This document shows positions 1 to 7,997 of a DNA stretch of 64,000 bases, piece after piece. The notes under the pieces are model-generated. The model saw only the letters and a list, made by a program, of their open reading frames with translations, did not search any database and was not told where the DNA came from. Numbering within the stretch: the first letter of the stretch is position 1; the number at the start of each line of letters is the position of its first letter. Source of the DNA: Amycolatopsis lurida (lineage in GTDB: Bacteria > Actinomycetota > Actinomycetes > Mycobacteriales > Pseudonocardiaceae); assembly GCF_900105055.1 (NCBI RefSeq), contig NZ_FNTA01000004.1:7409501-7473500 (forward strand). The letters are read 5' to 3'. The translations under genes were made by a program, and so were the position numbers.

Positions 1-1
1 G

Positions 2-283
2 GCGGACGTCGATCCGGCGGCGGGCAGGCTGCTCGGCCAGGTCCTGCGCGAGACCACGACCAACATCCTGCGCCACGCGCAGGCGACCCGCGTGCGGATC
101 ACGCTGTCGGAATGGAGCATCAGTATCGTCAACGACGGTGCCCAGCGAGCGCCGCTGCCCGAACTACGCGGGCTGGCCGCGCTCGAACAACGTGTCGTCG
201 CGGACGGTGGTGAACTGACGGTGCAACAGGAAGACGGGCAGTTCGTGACGGCCGCGTCCTTCCCCGCCCGGGAGGGACGATGA
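2..283 (+). CDS. Sensor histidine kinase, C-terminal fragment
   Basis: Only the last 93 codons are in the window; the reading frame is open from base 2. The visible part is the end of a HATPase_c domain: an N-box with the core TTTNILRHAQA near the window edge, then the final beta strands. This is typical of the DesK/NarL-type (HisKA_3) kinases that pair with LuxR-type response regulators. Its stop overlaps the start of the next gene by 4 bases (ATGA), so the two are translationally coupled and almost certainly form one two-component system. The sensor domain lies outside the window, so the stimulus cannot be inferred. Confidence 0.85.
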   Translation, partial: ADVDPAAGRLLGQVLRETTTNILRHAQATRVRITLSEWSISIVNDGAQRAPLPELRGLAALEQRVVADGGELTVQQEDGQFVTAASFPAREGR

Positions 284-882
284 CCACGGTCGTGCTCGCC
301 GACGACGAAGCCCTGCTGCGCAAGGCGATGGCGGCGTTGCTCCCGCTCGAAGGCGAGATCACCGTCCTCGCCGAGGCGGAGAACGGCGAAGAGGCCGTCG
401 AGGCCACCTTGCGGCACGAGCCCGACGTTCTGGTCATCGACCTCGAAATGCCCGGGGTGGACGGGCTGGGCGCGGTCGCGGAGATCCGCCGCACCCGGCC
501 GAACCAGGTCATCCTCATGCTGACCCGGCACGCCAAGCCCGGGGTGCTCCGCAAGGCCCTCAAACTCGGCGTCCAGGGCTTCGTGAGCAAGGCGGCCGAG
601 CCGTCACACATCACGTTCGTCATCGGCGCCCTGCACCAGGGCAAACGCTGGATCGACCCGGACGTCTCCGCGCTCGCCGTCGTCGACGACTGTCCCCTCA
701 CCGAGCGGGAGCTGGAAGTGCTGCGGGTGACCGGTGAGGGCTATTCCGTCGCCGAGATCGCCGCGCAGCTCCACCTCGCGCAGGGCACGGTGCGGAATTA
801 CCTCTCGAACGCGATGCAGAAGACCCAGACGCAGACCCGGCACGAAGCCGCCAGGTATGCCCGCGAGCACGATTGGCTTTAG
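280..882 (+). CDS. NarL/DesR-family response regulator
   Basis: A 200-residue response regulator. The receiver domain (residues 1-120) has the acidic pair Asp8/Asp9, phospho-acceptor Asp54 in a VIDLEMPG context, Thr82 and Lys104, so it should be phosphorylatable. The C-terminal LuxR-type helix-turn-helix (about 138-195) begins with the usual LTERELEVLR segment. It overlaps the kinase fragment by 4 bases and is its cognate regulator by position. DesR-type proteins often control membrane-lipid or transporter genes, but the target here is unknown. It converges on the XRE-cupin gene with a 4-base overlap of stop regions. Confidence 0.92.
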   Translation: MTTVVLADDEALLRKAMAALLPLEGEITVLAEAENGEEAVEATLRHEPDVLVIDLEMPGVDGLGAVAEIRRTRPNQVILMLTRHAKPGVLRKALKLGVQGFVSKAAEPSHITFVIGALHQGKRWIDPDVSALAVVDDCPLTERELEVLRVTGEGYSVAEIAAQLHLAQGTVRNYLSNAMQKTQTQTRHEAARYAREHDWL

Positions 883-1448
883 CGCGCCCGCACGTGCGCG
901 CGTTCTCCCTGCGGTCCGAAAAGGACGAGGGTTTCGACGGCCTTCCCATCGGCCGAACCGAGCCAATGCGGCAGCGCGGTGTCGAATTCGGCGGCCTCGC
1001 CGGGCGGCAGGACCATGTCGCGGTCGCCGACCACCAGCCGCAACCGTCCATTGAGGACATACACCCATTCGTAGCCGCCGTGGGTCTGCGGCGTGGGTTC
1101 CGCCGGTTCGGCACGGCTGGGGATGAGCATCTTGAACGCCTGCACCCCGCCGGCGCGCCGGGTGAGCGGCAGGAACGTCATGCCGTGGCGGTGGATCGGC
1201 TGGAGGTGGATCCGCGGATCGCCGGTCCGGGGAGCGCCGACGAGGTCGTCGAGCGGCACGCCGTGCACGCGGGCCAGCGGCAGCAGTAGCTCCAGCGTCG
1301 GCCGCCTGCCACCGCTTTCCAGCCGCGACAAGGTGCTTTCCGAGATCCCGGTCGTCGCCGACAGCTCGGCCAGGGTCAGTCCCCGGTGTTTGCGCAGCGC
1401 GCGCAACCGGGGGCCGACCGCGTCCAGTACCTCGTCCGTCTCGTCCAT
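879..1448 (-). CDS. XRE-family regulator with C-terminal cupin
   Basis: 189 residues. An N-terminal helix-turn-helix (about 12-66, with the recognition segment GISESTLSRLESG) is followed by a cupin_2 beta barrel (about 105-180, containing THGGYEWVYVLNGRLRL and VLPPGEAAEF). This architecture (XRE-cupin, PuuR-like) usually gives a repressor that senses a small molecule through the cupin. It is divergent from the methyltransferase at 1517 with about 70 bases between starts, so control of that gene plus its own promoter is likely but inferred. Confidence 0.88.
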   Translation of the reverse strand: MDETDEVLDAVGPRLRALRKHRGLTLAELSATTGISESTLSRLESGGRRPTLELLLPLARVHGVPLDDLVGAPRTGDPRIHLQPIHRHGMTFLPLTRRAGGVQAFKMLIPSRAEPAEPTPQTHGGYEWVYVLNGRLRLVVGDRDMVLPPGEAAEFDTALPHWLGSADGKAVETLVLFGPQGERAHVRAR

Positions 1449-1516
1449 GTCGCCGATCTTGCCAGGTCGGCAAGTTTTCGTGCCAAATCGGATGCCCTGA
1501 GGCGAGAGTGGCGATC

Positions 1517-2110
1517 ATGAACGCGACGGAATTCTGGGACGAACTCTACGAACGGCGCGCCGCCGAAACGCCGAAGGTGAACGCGAGGCTGGCCGAGATC
1601 GCGGGGCCGCTGGCGCCGGGCACCGCGCTCGACCTCGGCTGTGGTGGCGGGGGAGACGCGTTGTGGCTGGCCGCCCGAGGCTGGCGGGTGACCGCGGTCG
1701 ACCTCTCGGGAGCAGCCGTGCGCTCGCTCCGGGAACGCGGCGGGCCGATCACGGCGCTCCGTGTCGATCTCGCCGAAGACTTCCCTGGCGGCACCTTCGA
1801 TCTGGTGTCGGCGCACTACTTCCACACACCGTTCGAGCTGGACCGAGCCCGCGTCCTGCGCACCGCCGCGGGGTCGGTGAACCCCGGCGGGCGGCTGGTC
1901 GTCGTCGACCACGGCTCCGCCGCGCCCTGGTCGTGGGACCAGGACGCCCAATACCCCACGCCTGCCGAGGTGGCGGCCGGATTGGAGCTCGACCCGGCGG
2001 ACTGGTCGATCGATCGCGCGGAGGCGGCGGAACGCTTGGCCACCGGCCCGGCGGGCCGGACCGCGACGGTGATCGACCACGTCCTGGTGCTCCGGCGGGC
2101 CGGGCGATGA
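1517..2110 (+). CDS. Class I SAM-dependent methyltransferase (TehB-like)
   Basis: 197 residues from the ATG at 1517. A GTG at 1508 would add three residues, but the purine-rich AGGCGAG at 1500-1506 is better spaced for the ATG. Motif I is a glycine-rich DLGCGGGGDA loop near residue 43, followed by an acidic strand-2 end (VTAVDLS). The N-terminal FWDELYERR segment resembles small TehB/thiopurine-type methyltransferases that act on small molecules. Substrate is not predictable. The stop overlaps the DinB gene start (ATGA). Confidence 0.85.
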   Translation: MNATEFWDELYERRAAETPKVNARLAEIAGPLAPGTALDLGCGGGGDALWLAARGWRVTAVDLSGAAVRSLRERGGPITALRVDLAEDFPGGTFDLVSAHYFHTPFELDRARVLRTAAGSVNPGGRLVVVDHGSAAPWSWDQDAQYPTPAEVAAGLELDPADWSIDRAEAAERLATGPAGRTATVIDHVLVLRRAGR

Positions 2111-2571
2111 GCCGCAAACGCGACACCGGGCCACCTTCGACGGGAACCGGGGAGAAAGACGTCCTCGCCGGATTCCTCGACTATCTCCGCGCCGCCGTCA
2201 TGGCTAAGGCCGAAGGGGTGCCGGAAGACCAAGCCCGCGCCCCTGGCGTGCCGTCCGGCACGAATCTGCTGGGCCTGGTCAAGCACCTGACCCACGTCGA
2301 ACGGCACTGGTTGCTCGGCCACCGCGTCACCGACTGGAAGGCGACGTTCCACCCGGGACCGGACGAGACGACGGCGTCGATTCTCGCCGCCTACCGGGAA
2401 ACCGTCGCCGAGGCGAACGCCGAGATCGCGGCCTGGGACGACCTCGCCGCGACCGGGCCCCGCCGGGGATCACGGCGCTGGACGCTTACCCATCTGGTCG
2501 AAGAGACCGCACGGCACGCGGGACACGCCGACATCCTGCGCGAACTGATCGATGGCGCCACCGGGCGCTGA
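2107..2571 (+). CDS. DinB-fold DUF664 family protein
   Basis: 154 residues, start overlapping the methyltransferase stop by 4 bases. The protein is a mini-DinB four-helix bundle: GLVKHLTHVERHW in the first half and ETARHAGHADILRE near the C-terminus supply the histidines that bind a metal in this superfamily, which includes mycothiol- and bacillithiol-dependent S-transferases. A second family member lies about 1 kb downstream (3593), and the two share the LVKH and HGGH/HAGHADILRE signatures. Thiol-transferase or detoxification activity is an inference from the family. Confidence 0.87.
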   Translation: MSRKRDTGPPSTGTGEKDVLAGFLDYLRAAVMAKAEGVPEDQARAPGVPSGTNLLGLVKHLTHVERHWLLGHRVTDWKATFHPGPDETTASILAAYRETVAEANAEIAAWDDLAATGPRRGSRRWTLTHLVEETARHAGHADILRELIDGATGR

Positions 2572-2584
2572 AACGGAGATCCCC

Positions 2585-3556
2585 ATGTTCCACCGAGCCA
2601 CCGCGTTCGTCGTGGCCCTCGTCCTGCTGACGGCCTGCGGTTCACCCCCGGCCGCCGCTCCGCCCTACGAGAACGTCACCCGCGGCGACACGGCGTTCGC
2701 GAATCAGTTCCGGCACGAGTTCGCCGACGTCGACGGCGTGAAGATGCACTACGTCACCGGCGGCAAGGGCGCCCCGCTCGTCCTGCTGCACGGCTGGCCG
2801 CAGACCTGGTACGGCTGGCACCGGGTGATGCCCGCGCTGGCCGAGCACTTCACGGTGTACGCCCTCGACCTGCCGGGCCTCGGCGACAGCGCTGGCTCGC
2901 CGCCCAGCTACGACAAGGCGACCCTCGCCCGATATGTGCACGGCCTCGTCGCCGGGCGGCTCGGCCTGCGCGACGTCCGGATCGCCGGGCACGATCTCGG
3001 CGCCGCGGTCGCCTTCCAGTACGCGGCGCAATTCCCCGGCGATATCACCAAACTCGCGTACCTCGATCTGCCGTTGCCGGGCCCCGCACTCGACGCGAAC
3101 GCCTACCGGAATCTGAGCTGGCACATCGCGTTCCACTCGCAGAAGACGGTTCCCGAAGCAGTCGTCGGCGACGACGTCCGCGAATACCTGTCCCTGTTCT
3201 ACCCGCAGGTCGCCCACTCGGGGACGGCCTTCGGCGGGCCAGGAGCACTGTCGCCGTTCGACGACGCCGAGATCGACGAGTACGCCCGCACCTACACGAG
3301 GCCGGAGGTCCTGCACGGCGGTTTCGAGCTCTACCGCACGCTCGGGCAGGACGCGGCCGCGAACGCCGGCGCGAAGCCCATCACGACTCCCACCCTGCTG
3401 ATGACCGCGGAAGGTCTGCTCGAACCGCAGAAGGCGACCCTGGCACCCCGCGTCGCGAACCTGGCCCGCGCCGTGGAGGTGCCGAGGGCGGGACATTGGC
3501 TCGCCGAGGAGAATCCGGAGTTCGTGAGCGCCGAACTGGTCGCGTTCTTGAAGTAG
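2585..3556 (+). CDS. Alpha/beta hydrolase lipoprotein, epoxide-hydrolase-like
   Basis: 323 residues. The N-terminus is a lipoprotein signal peptide with lipobox LLTAC (Cys18), so the enzyme should be anchored outside the cytoplasmic membrane. The fold is alpha/beta hydrolase: oxyanion segment LLHGWPQTWYGW, nucleophile elbow GHDLGA with Asp as nucleophile (as in epoxide hydrolases and haloalkane dehalogenases), and a C-terminal catalytic His in AGHWLAEENPE. Starting at the ATG at 2585 gives an intact signal peptide; an upstream start at 2552 would overlap the previous gene and spoil it. An exported epoxide hydrolase-like enzyme is slightly unusual. Confidence 0.87.
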   Translation: MFHRATAFVVALVLLTACGSPPAAAPPYENVTRGDTAFANQFRHEFADVDGVKMHYVTGGKGAPLVLLHGWPQTWYGWHRVMPALAEHFTVYALDLPGLGDSAGSPPSYDKATLARYVHGLVAGRLGLRDVRIAGHDLGAAVAFQYAAQFPGDITKLAYLDLPLPGPALDANAYRNLSWHIAFHSQKTVPEAVVGDDVREYLSLFYPQVAHSGTAFGGPGALSPFDDAEIDEYARTYTRPEVLHGGFELYRTLGQDAAANAGAKPITTPTLLMTAEGLLEPQKATLAPRVANLARAVEVPRAGHWLAEENPEFVSAELVAFLK

Positions 3557-3592
3557 TTGCCCAAGATCGAGAACCTTTGCGATGCTTCCCCC

Positions 3593-4075
3593 ATGTCCAC
3601 GCTGGAAGTCCTCAACCACCCGTTCCGCGAACAGTTCGAGGTCTTCCTCGACGAGCACCGTCGTGTTCTCGACAAGTCACTGGAAGGGCTGACCGAGGAG
3701 GAGGCCCGCCGGTCGCTCGTCCCCTCCCGCACGACCCTGCTCGGGCTGGTGAAGCACGCGACCTTCGTGGAGAAGGTGTGGTTCGTCGAAGCCGTCACCT
3801 GCCGCCCGCGGACCGAGATCGGCCTTCCCGAGACGCCGGACGAGTCGTTCATCCTCGCCGAGGAGGACACGATCGACTCCGTGCGGCAGGCTTATCGCGA
3901 AGCCTGCGAGGCGTCGCGCAAGGCGGCGGCCGCCCTCGACCTGGACGACCTGCTCCACGGCAACCGGCGCGGCCCGCTTCCGCTGCGCTGGGTGTACCTG
4001 CACGTCCTGCGTGAACTCGCCCAGCACGGCGGTCACGCGGACATCCTGCGCGAGCAGATCCTGAGCTCCCGGTAG
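3593..4075 (+). CDS. DinB-fold DUF664 family protein
   Basis: 160 residues from the ATG at 3593 (a TTG at 3557 is possible but directly abuts the previous stop). Same family as the gene at 2107: LLGLVKHATFVEKVWF provides the first histidine and LAQHGGHADILREQI the second pair. Mini-DinB proteins are metal-dependent and many use low-molecular-weight thiols. It stands alone, followed by a strong hairpin terminator. Confidence 0.87.
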   Translation: MSTLEVLNHPFREQFEVFLDEHRRVLDKSLEGLTEEEARRSLVPSRTTLLGLVKHATFVEKVWFVEAVTCRPRTEIGLPETPDESFILAEEDTIDSVRQAYREACEASRKAAAALDLDDLLHGNRRGPLPLRWVYLHVLRELAQHGGHADILREQILSSR

Positions 4076-4079
4076 ACGA

Positions 4080-4113
4080 CGATGACCGGGGAGCGGGCGC
4101 TCCCCGGTCATCG
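4080..4113. terminator. Bidirectional hairpin terminator
   Basis: A perfect 16-base inverted repeat (CGATGACCGGGGAGCG and its complement) with only GG between the arms. It sits in the 49-base gap between two converging genes, the DinB gene ending at 4075 and the protease ending at 4125. There is no T-run, as is common for GC-rich actinobacterial terminators. Confidence 0.8.
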
Positions 4114-4124
4114 CGATCAGTGCG

Positions 4125-5282
4125 TCAGGAACGGGTCAGCGTGACCCCGTACTTGTTCGCCGCGTCCACGACGGGCTGGTAGTAGGAGTACGAACCCGTG
4201 GCGTTGGCGCCCTGGTTCCAGCCGCAGTCGTGGCCGTCGGCGGGGCCGCCGGAGGTCATGCCCTGCGCGGTGTTGCCCGCGATGTAGGCGCCGCCGCTGT
4301 CGCCGCCCTCGGTGCAGACGGTCGACTTCGCCAGGCCGGTGGTGGCGACGCTTTCCCCGCTGTAGCGGACGGTCTGGTTGTACGCGGTGATCTTGCCGCA
4401 GGTCCAGCCGGTGGTGTTGCCCGCCTTGCACAGCGTGGTGCCGACCGGCGCCTTCGAGCTGCCGGTGATCCGCACCGTGGTGCCCATGCGGGTGTCGACG
4501 TAGCCGCGGCCGGTGTCCTCGGCGTCGATGTCCATCAGGCCCATGTCGGCCGACGGGAACTGGGTGGCGACACCGCGGCCGATGTGGACACCGCTGCGGT
4601 TGAGGATGTCCGGGTTGCCTTCGACGCAGTGTCCGGCGGTGAGCATCACGTTGTTGCCGTTGCTGGTGGTGCCGGGGAAACCGAGCGAGCAGTTGGTGCC
4701 GGGGACGAGGTCCATGATCTGGCCGGGGATGACGTCGGCCTGCGTGGTGTTCCCGTTGGCGACGCCGGTCTGGACCGACACGCCCGGCAGTGCCGTGAGG
4801 CGGCGGACGAGGGCGCTGTCGGCGCTCGGCTGCACGGTGACGACGACCTGGTCGGCCGCGAGTTCCGGACCCCAGGCCTGCACCTGGCCGACGTCCTTGC
4901 CGATCACCGTGCCGACCTTGGCGGACAGGGCGTTCAGGGCGTTCTCGCCGCGGGCCCCGGTGCGCGGGGTCAACCCGGCCGAGCGGAGCTCCTTGGCGGA
5001 GGCGGCGTCGGCGTTCACCACGAGGGCGCCGGCGTCGTCGAAGTACGCGCCGTCGGTGTGGAGGCCGCGCGTTCTGATGCTGTCCAGCGACGTGATCAGG
5101 TTCTTTTCGTGGTCCAGCTTCTGGGCGGCCTGAAGCGGGCTGACCTTGAGCTGGGCGGCGAGGGTCTCGAGCATCGTCTGGTCGTAGGCGGTGACCGGCG
5201 CGGCGGTCGCCGGCACGGCGAGCGCTCCGATTCCGGCACAGACGCTCAGCAGGGTGAGCATGACGGGTCCGCGAATTCGCAT
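4125..5282 (-). CDS. Secreted S1-family serine protease, streptogrisin/alpha-lytic type
   Basis: 385 residues: signal peptide (about 1-27, ending VPATAA), a propeptide of roughly 160 residues needed for folding in this family, then a chymotrypsin-fold mature domain of about 190 residues. The triad is visible: His in LTAGHC, Asp in SADMGLMDI and Ser in EGGDSGGAY. Paired cysteines surround His and Ser. Streptogrisin-like proteases are self-processed exoenzymes that degrade external protein. The gene is monocistronic, and its upstream region contains two strong inverted repeats (5389-5441). Confidence 0.93.
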   Translation of the reverse strand: MRIRGPVMLTLLSVCAGIGALAVPATAAPVTAYDQTMLETLAAQLKVSPLQAAQKLDHEKNLITSLDSIRTRGLHTDGAYFDDAGALVVNADAASAKELRSAGLTPRTGARGENALNALSAKVGTVIGKDVGQVQAWGPELAADQVVVTVQPSADSALVRRLTALPGVSVQTGVANGNTTQADVIPGQIMDLVPGTNCSLGFPGTTSNGNNVMLTAGHCVEGNPDILNRSGVHIGRGVATQFPSADMGLMDIDAEDTGRGYVDTRMGTTVRITGSSKAPVGTTLCKAGNTTGWTCGKITAYNQTVRYSGESVATTGLAKSTVCTEGGDSGGAYIAGNTAQGMTSGGPADGHDCGWNQGANATGSYSYYQPVVDAANKYGVTLTRS

Positions 5283-5388
5283 GCGAATTTCCTTCGATAA
5301 GGAGGGAACGACGAACCGCCGGAATATGTTCGGAAAGCGCAGGGGACCGGGCGGTTCATCTCGACGTCACGCACAGTACGAGCGCCCG

Positions 5389-5441
5389 TACGGCATGCCG
5401 TAGCGCCGAAAGTAGGATCCGTGATCGCGGACCTACTTTCG
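5389..5441. promoter_or_regulatory. Two adjacent inverted repeats upstream of the protease gene
   Basis: Two elements lie side by side. TACGGCATGCCGTA (5389-5402) is a perfect 14-base palindrome of the size of a TetR- or MarR-type operator. CGAAAGTAGG (5407-5416) is repeated in inverted orientation at 5432-5441 with a 15-base spacer. They lie 107-159 bases upstream of the protease start and 47-99 bases past the stop of the MerR gene on the same strand. The second could be that gene's terminator and the first an operator for the protease. No T-run follows. Confidence 0.5.
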
Positions 5442-5487
5442 TATGCGGAAAACGTGAATTGCCCGCGTAATCAATTGCGCGGAAGTG

Positions 5488-6207
5488 TCATTGGCGCAAA
5501 AGTGCCATGTCGAGGTAGCTCTCCAGCGCGGCGGCACCGGAGAGCAGGGCGCGGCCCCTGGTCGAGAGACGCGAGTGCCAGTCACTCAGCGTCGACTCGA
5601 GCGGCACGACGCCGCCGGCCGAGCGGACCTGCTCGAGCAGCGGCGCGATCCGCTCCAGGAGATAGCCGCCCCGCCTGAGCTGATGCGTCAGTTTCGCGTC
5701 GCGCACGTCGGCCGCGCTGTAGACGCGATAGCCGGTCTTCGGGTCGCGTTCGGGCCGCAGAAGGCCCGCTCGCTCCCATTCGCGCAGAGTGGCGGGCCGG
5801 ATGCCGAGCTTCCTGGCCAGCGGGCCGACGAACATCTCGCCCCGCTCCTGCGCCACGGGTTCGAGATCGCGGAGCGCGGCCGCGACGGCCTGAAGCGTGC
5901 GGCGATCATCGAGCAGTTGGGCGTGGCTTTCGTCGATGAGCCGGAGAGCCTCCTCGACCGCGTCCTGGTTGACCGCCCGCATGATCGACGCCGCCGTCGC
6001 GTGGCCGTGCCCCGGCACGAGGGCCAGGAACGCGCGCAGGGCTTGCGCGTGCAGTGGCGTGTAGCTCCGATAACCCTGCGGTCCGCGTTCGGCGGCGGGC
6101 AGGATGCCGTCATCCTCGTAGTTGCGGACCGCCTGCGTGGACAGGCCGTGTTCGCGCGCCAGGTCGACCGGCCTGAGCCGCTCGCGGGGTTGAAGGTTCC
6201 GGCCCAC
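5488..6207 (-). CDS. Tandem-domain MerR regulator, TioE-like
   Basis: 239 residues with two MerR-type winged helix-turn-helix domains. The first (about 12-80) contains LAREHGLSTQAVRNYEDDGIL. The second (about 125-190) contains LARKLGIRPATLREWERAGLL followed by a TGYRVYS wing. Ordinary MerR proteins have one HTH plus a dimerising coiled coil; two HTHs in one chain define the TioE-type group seen in actinomycetes. A paralogue lies 0.5 kb away on the other strand (6756). The ligand is unknown. Confidence 0.85.
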   Translation of the reverse strand: MGRNLQPRERLRPVDLAREHGLSTQAVRNYEDDGILPAAERGPQGYRSYTPLHAQALRAFLALVPGHGHATAASIMRAVNQDAVEEALRLIDESHAQLLDDRRTLQAVAAALRDLEPVAQERGEMFVGPLARKLGIRPATLREWERAGLLRPERDPKTGYRVYSAADVRDAKLTHQLRRGGYLLERIAPLLEQVRSAGGVVPLESTLSDWHSRLSTRGRALLSGAAALESYLDMALLRQ

Positions 6208-6225
6208 CGCCCCACGATATTCGGT

Positions 6226-6675
6226 CTACCGGCCGCGCGAGGAATCCGCCCGCCGCTCGTAACGGGCGCGAGCCAGCCGATACGCCGTTTCCAGCAGTTC
6301 ACGGGTGGCCGTTTCGGTGTTCGAAGCCGGGTTGACCACCGCCAGCCAGCCCCCGGTGCCGTACACGGGGTGGGCGATCAGGGTGTCCATGGCGGAGGGG
6401 TCCTGGCCGAGCCTGCGGGTGAACTCCTTCTTACCGGCGTGGATGTTCACGCGGAACGTGTCCGGGCGGTCCAGCCGCGAGCTCTCGTCGCCGGGGTAGT
6501 TCTTGGTCACGATCGTCGCGAACGGCTGGACGTTCGTCGGGACGGCACCGTCGGGGGAGTAGTAGAAGAACGCGTCGCCCCAGCTGAGTTCCGGCCATTC
6601 GCCACCGGGGTCAGGGGTGAGGGTCAGGACGCCGTCGAAGCCCGAGACGAGGCCGATGATCTCTTCGATGGTCAT
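6226..6675 (-). CDS. DUF6194 family protein
   Basis: 149 residues from the ATG at 6675; an upstream GTG would extend into the divergent promoter. No signal peptide or membrane segment. The motifs GGEWPELSWGDAFFYYSPDG, FATIVTKNYPGDE and a C-terminal HPVYGTGGWLAVVNP resemble actinobacterial DUF6194 proteins, which are distantly like YjbR/MmcQ-type small domains. Function unknown. It sits between two TioE-like MerR genes and ends 18 bases before the first of them, so those two genes may be co-transcribed. Confidence 0.75.
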   Translation of the reverse strand: MTIEEIIGLVSGFDGVLTLTPDPGGEWPELSWGDAFFYYSPDGAVPTNVQPFATIVTKNYPGDESSRLDRPDTFRVNIHAGKKEFTRRLGQDPSAMDTLIAHPVYGTGGWLAVVNPASNTETATRELLETAYRLARARYERRADSSRGR

Positions 6676-6680
6676 GTGCT

Positions 6681-6703
6681 CAAGCGTGGCATTAAAGTGC
6701 TTG
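6681..6703. promoter_or_regulatory. Inverted repeat in the divergent DUF6194/MerR promoter
   Basis: CAAGC at 6681-6685 and GCTTG at 6699-6703 frame a 13-base AT-richer centre containing ATTAAA. MerR-family proteins bind dyad sites of about this span inside the promoter spacer. The position, between the divergent DUF6194 and MerR genes, fits an autoregulatory operator. The arms are short, so this is only a candidate. Confidence 0.3.
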
Positions 6704-6755
6704 TGGAGGGTTCGAGCCGGTTTTCGACGGAGTGAAAGTGTCAAGTCTCAAATCG

Positions 6756-7448
6756 ATGCGTACGGCGGAGGTCGCGCGGCTGGCGGGATACTCCGTCCAG
6801 CAGGTGCGCAACCTCGAACGCGACGGTGTGCTCCCGGCGGCGTCGCGGACGGACTCGGGCTACCGGACGTACGGCGAGATCCACCTCCGGTCCGCGCTGG
6901 CCTACCGTGCGCTCGCCGCCGGGGTCGGGCCGGTCGAGGCCAAGAAGATCGTCCGCGCCGTGCACCGGGATCCGCTCCCCGCCGTGCTCGCGCTCCTCGA
7001 CGCCGCCCACGCCGGGCTCGACGCCGAACGCGCGGATCTCCGGGAGGCCAGGGAAGCCGTCCGGGTGATCTCCCGCGAACCGATCGAAGACGTACGCGGG
7101 TCGGACTCGATGAGCGTCTCCGAACTCGCGTCGGCGCTGGGCGTGCGCCCGTCGACGCTGCGGCACTGGGACACGGAACGGCTCGTCGTCCCCGGCCGCG
7201 ACCAGCGAGGGACGCGGCGGTACACGCCGTCCCAGGTGCGGGACGCGCGGATCGTGCAGCAGCTGCGGCTGGCCGGTTACCGCGTCGCCCCGCTCCGGGC
7301 CTTGATGCCGGAGCTGCGGCGCTCCCGGCGGCTGGACGACGTCGCGTCCGCGCTCGCCGCCAGGGACGCCGGGATCGCGGCGCGCTCACGGGCGCTTTTC
7401 GACGGCACCGCCGAGCTTTCCCGGGTGGTGCGAGGGGTTGAGGGGTGA
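6756..7448 (+). CDS. Tandem-domain MerR regulator, TioE-like
   Basis: About 230 residues from the ATG at 6756; a GTG at 6732 would add eight residues, and neither start has a clear ribosome-binding site. The first HTH (EVARLAGYSVQQVRNLERDGVL) is followed by a helical linker, then a second MerR-like HTH (ELASALGVRPSTLRHWDTERLV with a wing GTRRYTPSQVRDAR). It has the same architecture as the protein at 5488, with which it is clearly paralogous. It is divergent from the DUF6194 gene and is the likely regulator of that unit. Confidence 0.83.
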   Translation: MRTAEVARLAGYSVQQVRNLERDGVLPAASRTDSGYRTYGEIHLRSALAYRALAAGVGPVEAKKIVRAVHRDPLPAVLALLDAAHAGLDAERADLREAREAVRVISREPIEDVRGSDSMSVSELASALGVRPSTLRHWDTERLVVPGRDQRGTRRYTPSQVRDARIVQQLRLAGYRVAPLRALMPELRRSRRLDDVASALAARDAGIAARSRALFDGTAELSRVVRGVEG

Positions 7449-7487
7449 GGGCGCGTTCCCTCATGGTCCGGGCCCGGCGCTCGTGTC

Positions 7488-7534
7488 GCGAAAGCCACTT
7501 TCGCAACGGCCAATGTTGTGAAAGTGGCTTTCGC
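7488..7534. terminator. Strong bidirectional hairpin, GAAAGCCACTTTC type
   Basis: GCGAAAGCCACTTTCGCAAC (7488-7507) is repeated in inverted orientation at 7515-7534 with one mismatch and a 7-base spacer. It lies between the converging MerR (ends 7448) and small secreted protein (ends 7628) genes, so it should terminate both. Each arm is itself nearly palindromic (GAAAG-n3-CTTTC), which suggests a member of a dispersed repeat family rather than an ordinary terminator. Confidence 0.72.
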
Positions 7535-7627
7535 AACACGCCTTCCGACTCTGGTGATAGTCCACATAGGACTAAATCGGCCACCGGAGCGAAAGAACAC
7601 GCGACCGCCTAAGCGCGCCGATCGCCC

Positions 7628-7882
7628 TCAGCGCGTACACCGCCAGAAGACGGTCGCCGTATAGGGCGAGATGATCAGCTTGTGGTACTCCTCGCAGTCG
7701 GTGAACCCGGCCCGTTCCGCCTGGGACCGGGCGTCGTGGCGGGCGTAGAAGAGCGCGAGGCCGAAGTCGCTCGACCCGTGCCCGACGAATTCCCTGGTCT
7801 CCTGGACGCTCGCCGAAGCCGGGGTGGTGATCGTGCCCATCATGGCGGCCGCGCCGAGCAGCGCGAGCAGTGTTTTCCTCAT
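7628..7882 (-). CDS. Small secreted protein, unknown function
   Basis: 84 residues. Residues 1-27 form a clear signal peptide (MRK, a hydrophobic stretch, then PASASV). The mature part of about 57 residues has two cysteines (in FTDCEEYHK and near the C-terminus in FWRCTR), so one disulfide is likely. I do not recognise the family. The start at 7882 is chosen because it begins the signal peptide; longer upstream frames are non-coding in character. Confidence 0.65.
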   Translation of the reverse strand: MRKTLLALLGAAAMMGTITTPASASVQETREFVGHGSSDFGLALFYARHDARSQAERAGFTDCEEYHKLIISPYTATVFWRCTR

Positions 7883-7997
7883 GCCGACCACGCTAGGGCC
7901 GCGCCGGTGCGCGATTCGCCCACTGGATGGACGTTCCCACGGCCTCCGTCCGTCGTAGGCGGGTTCGCACGGGCCGCGAAACGGATATCGTCGCGAC

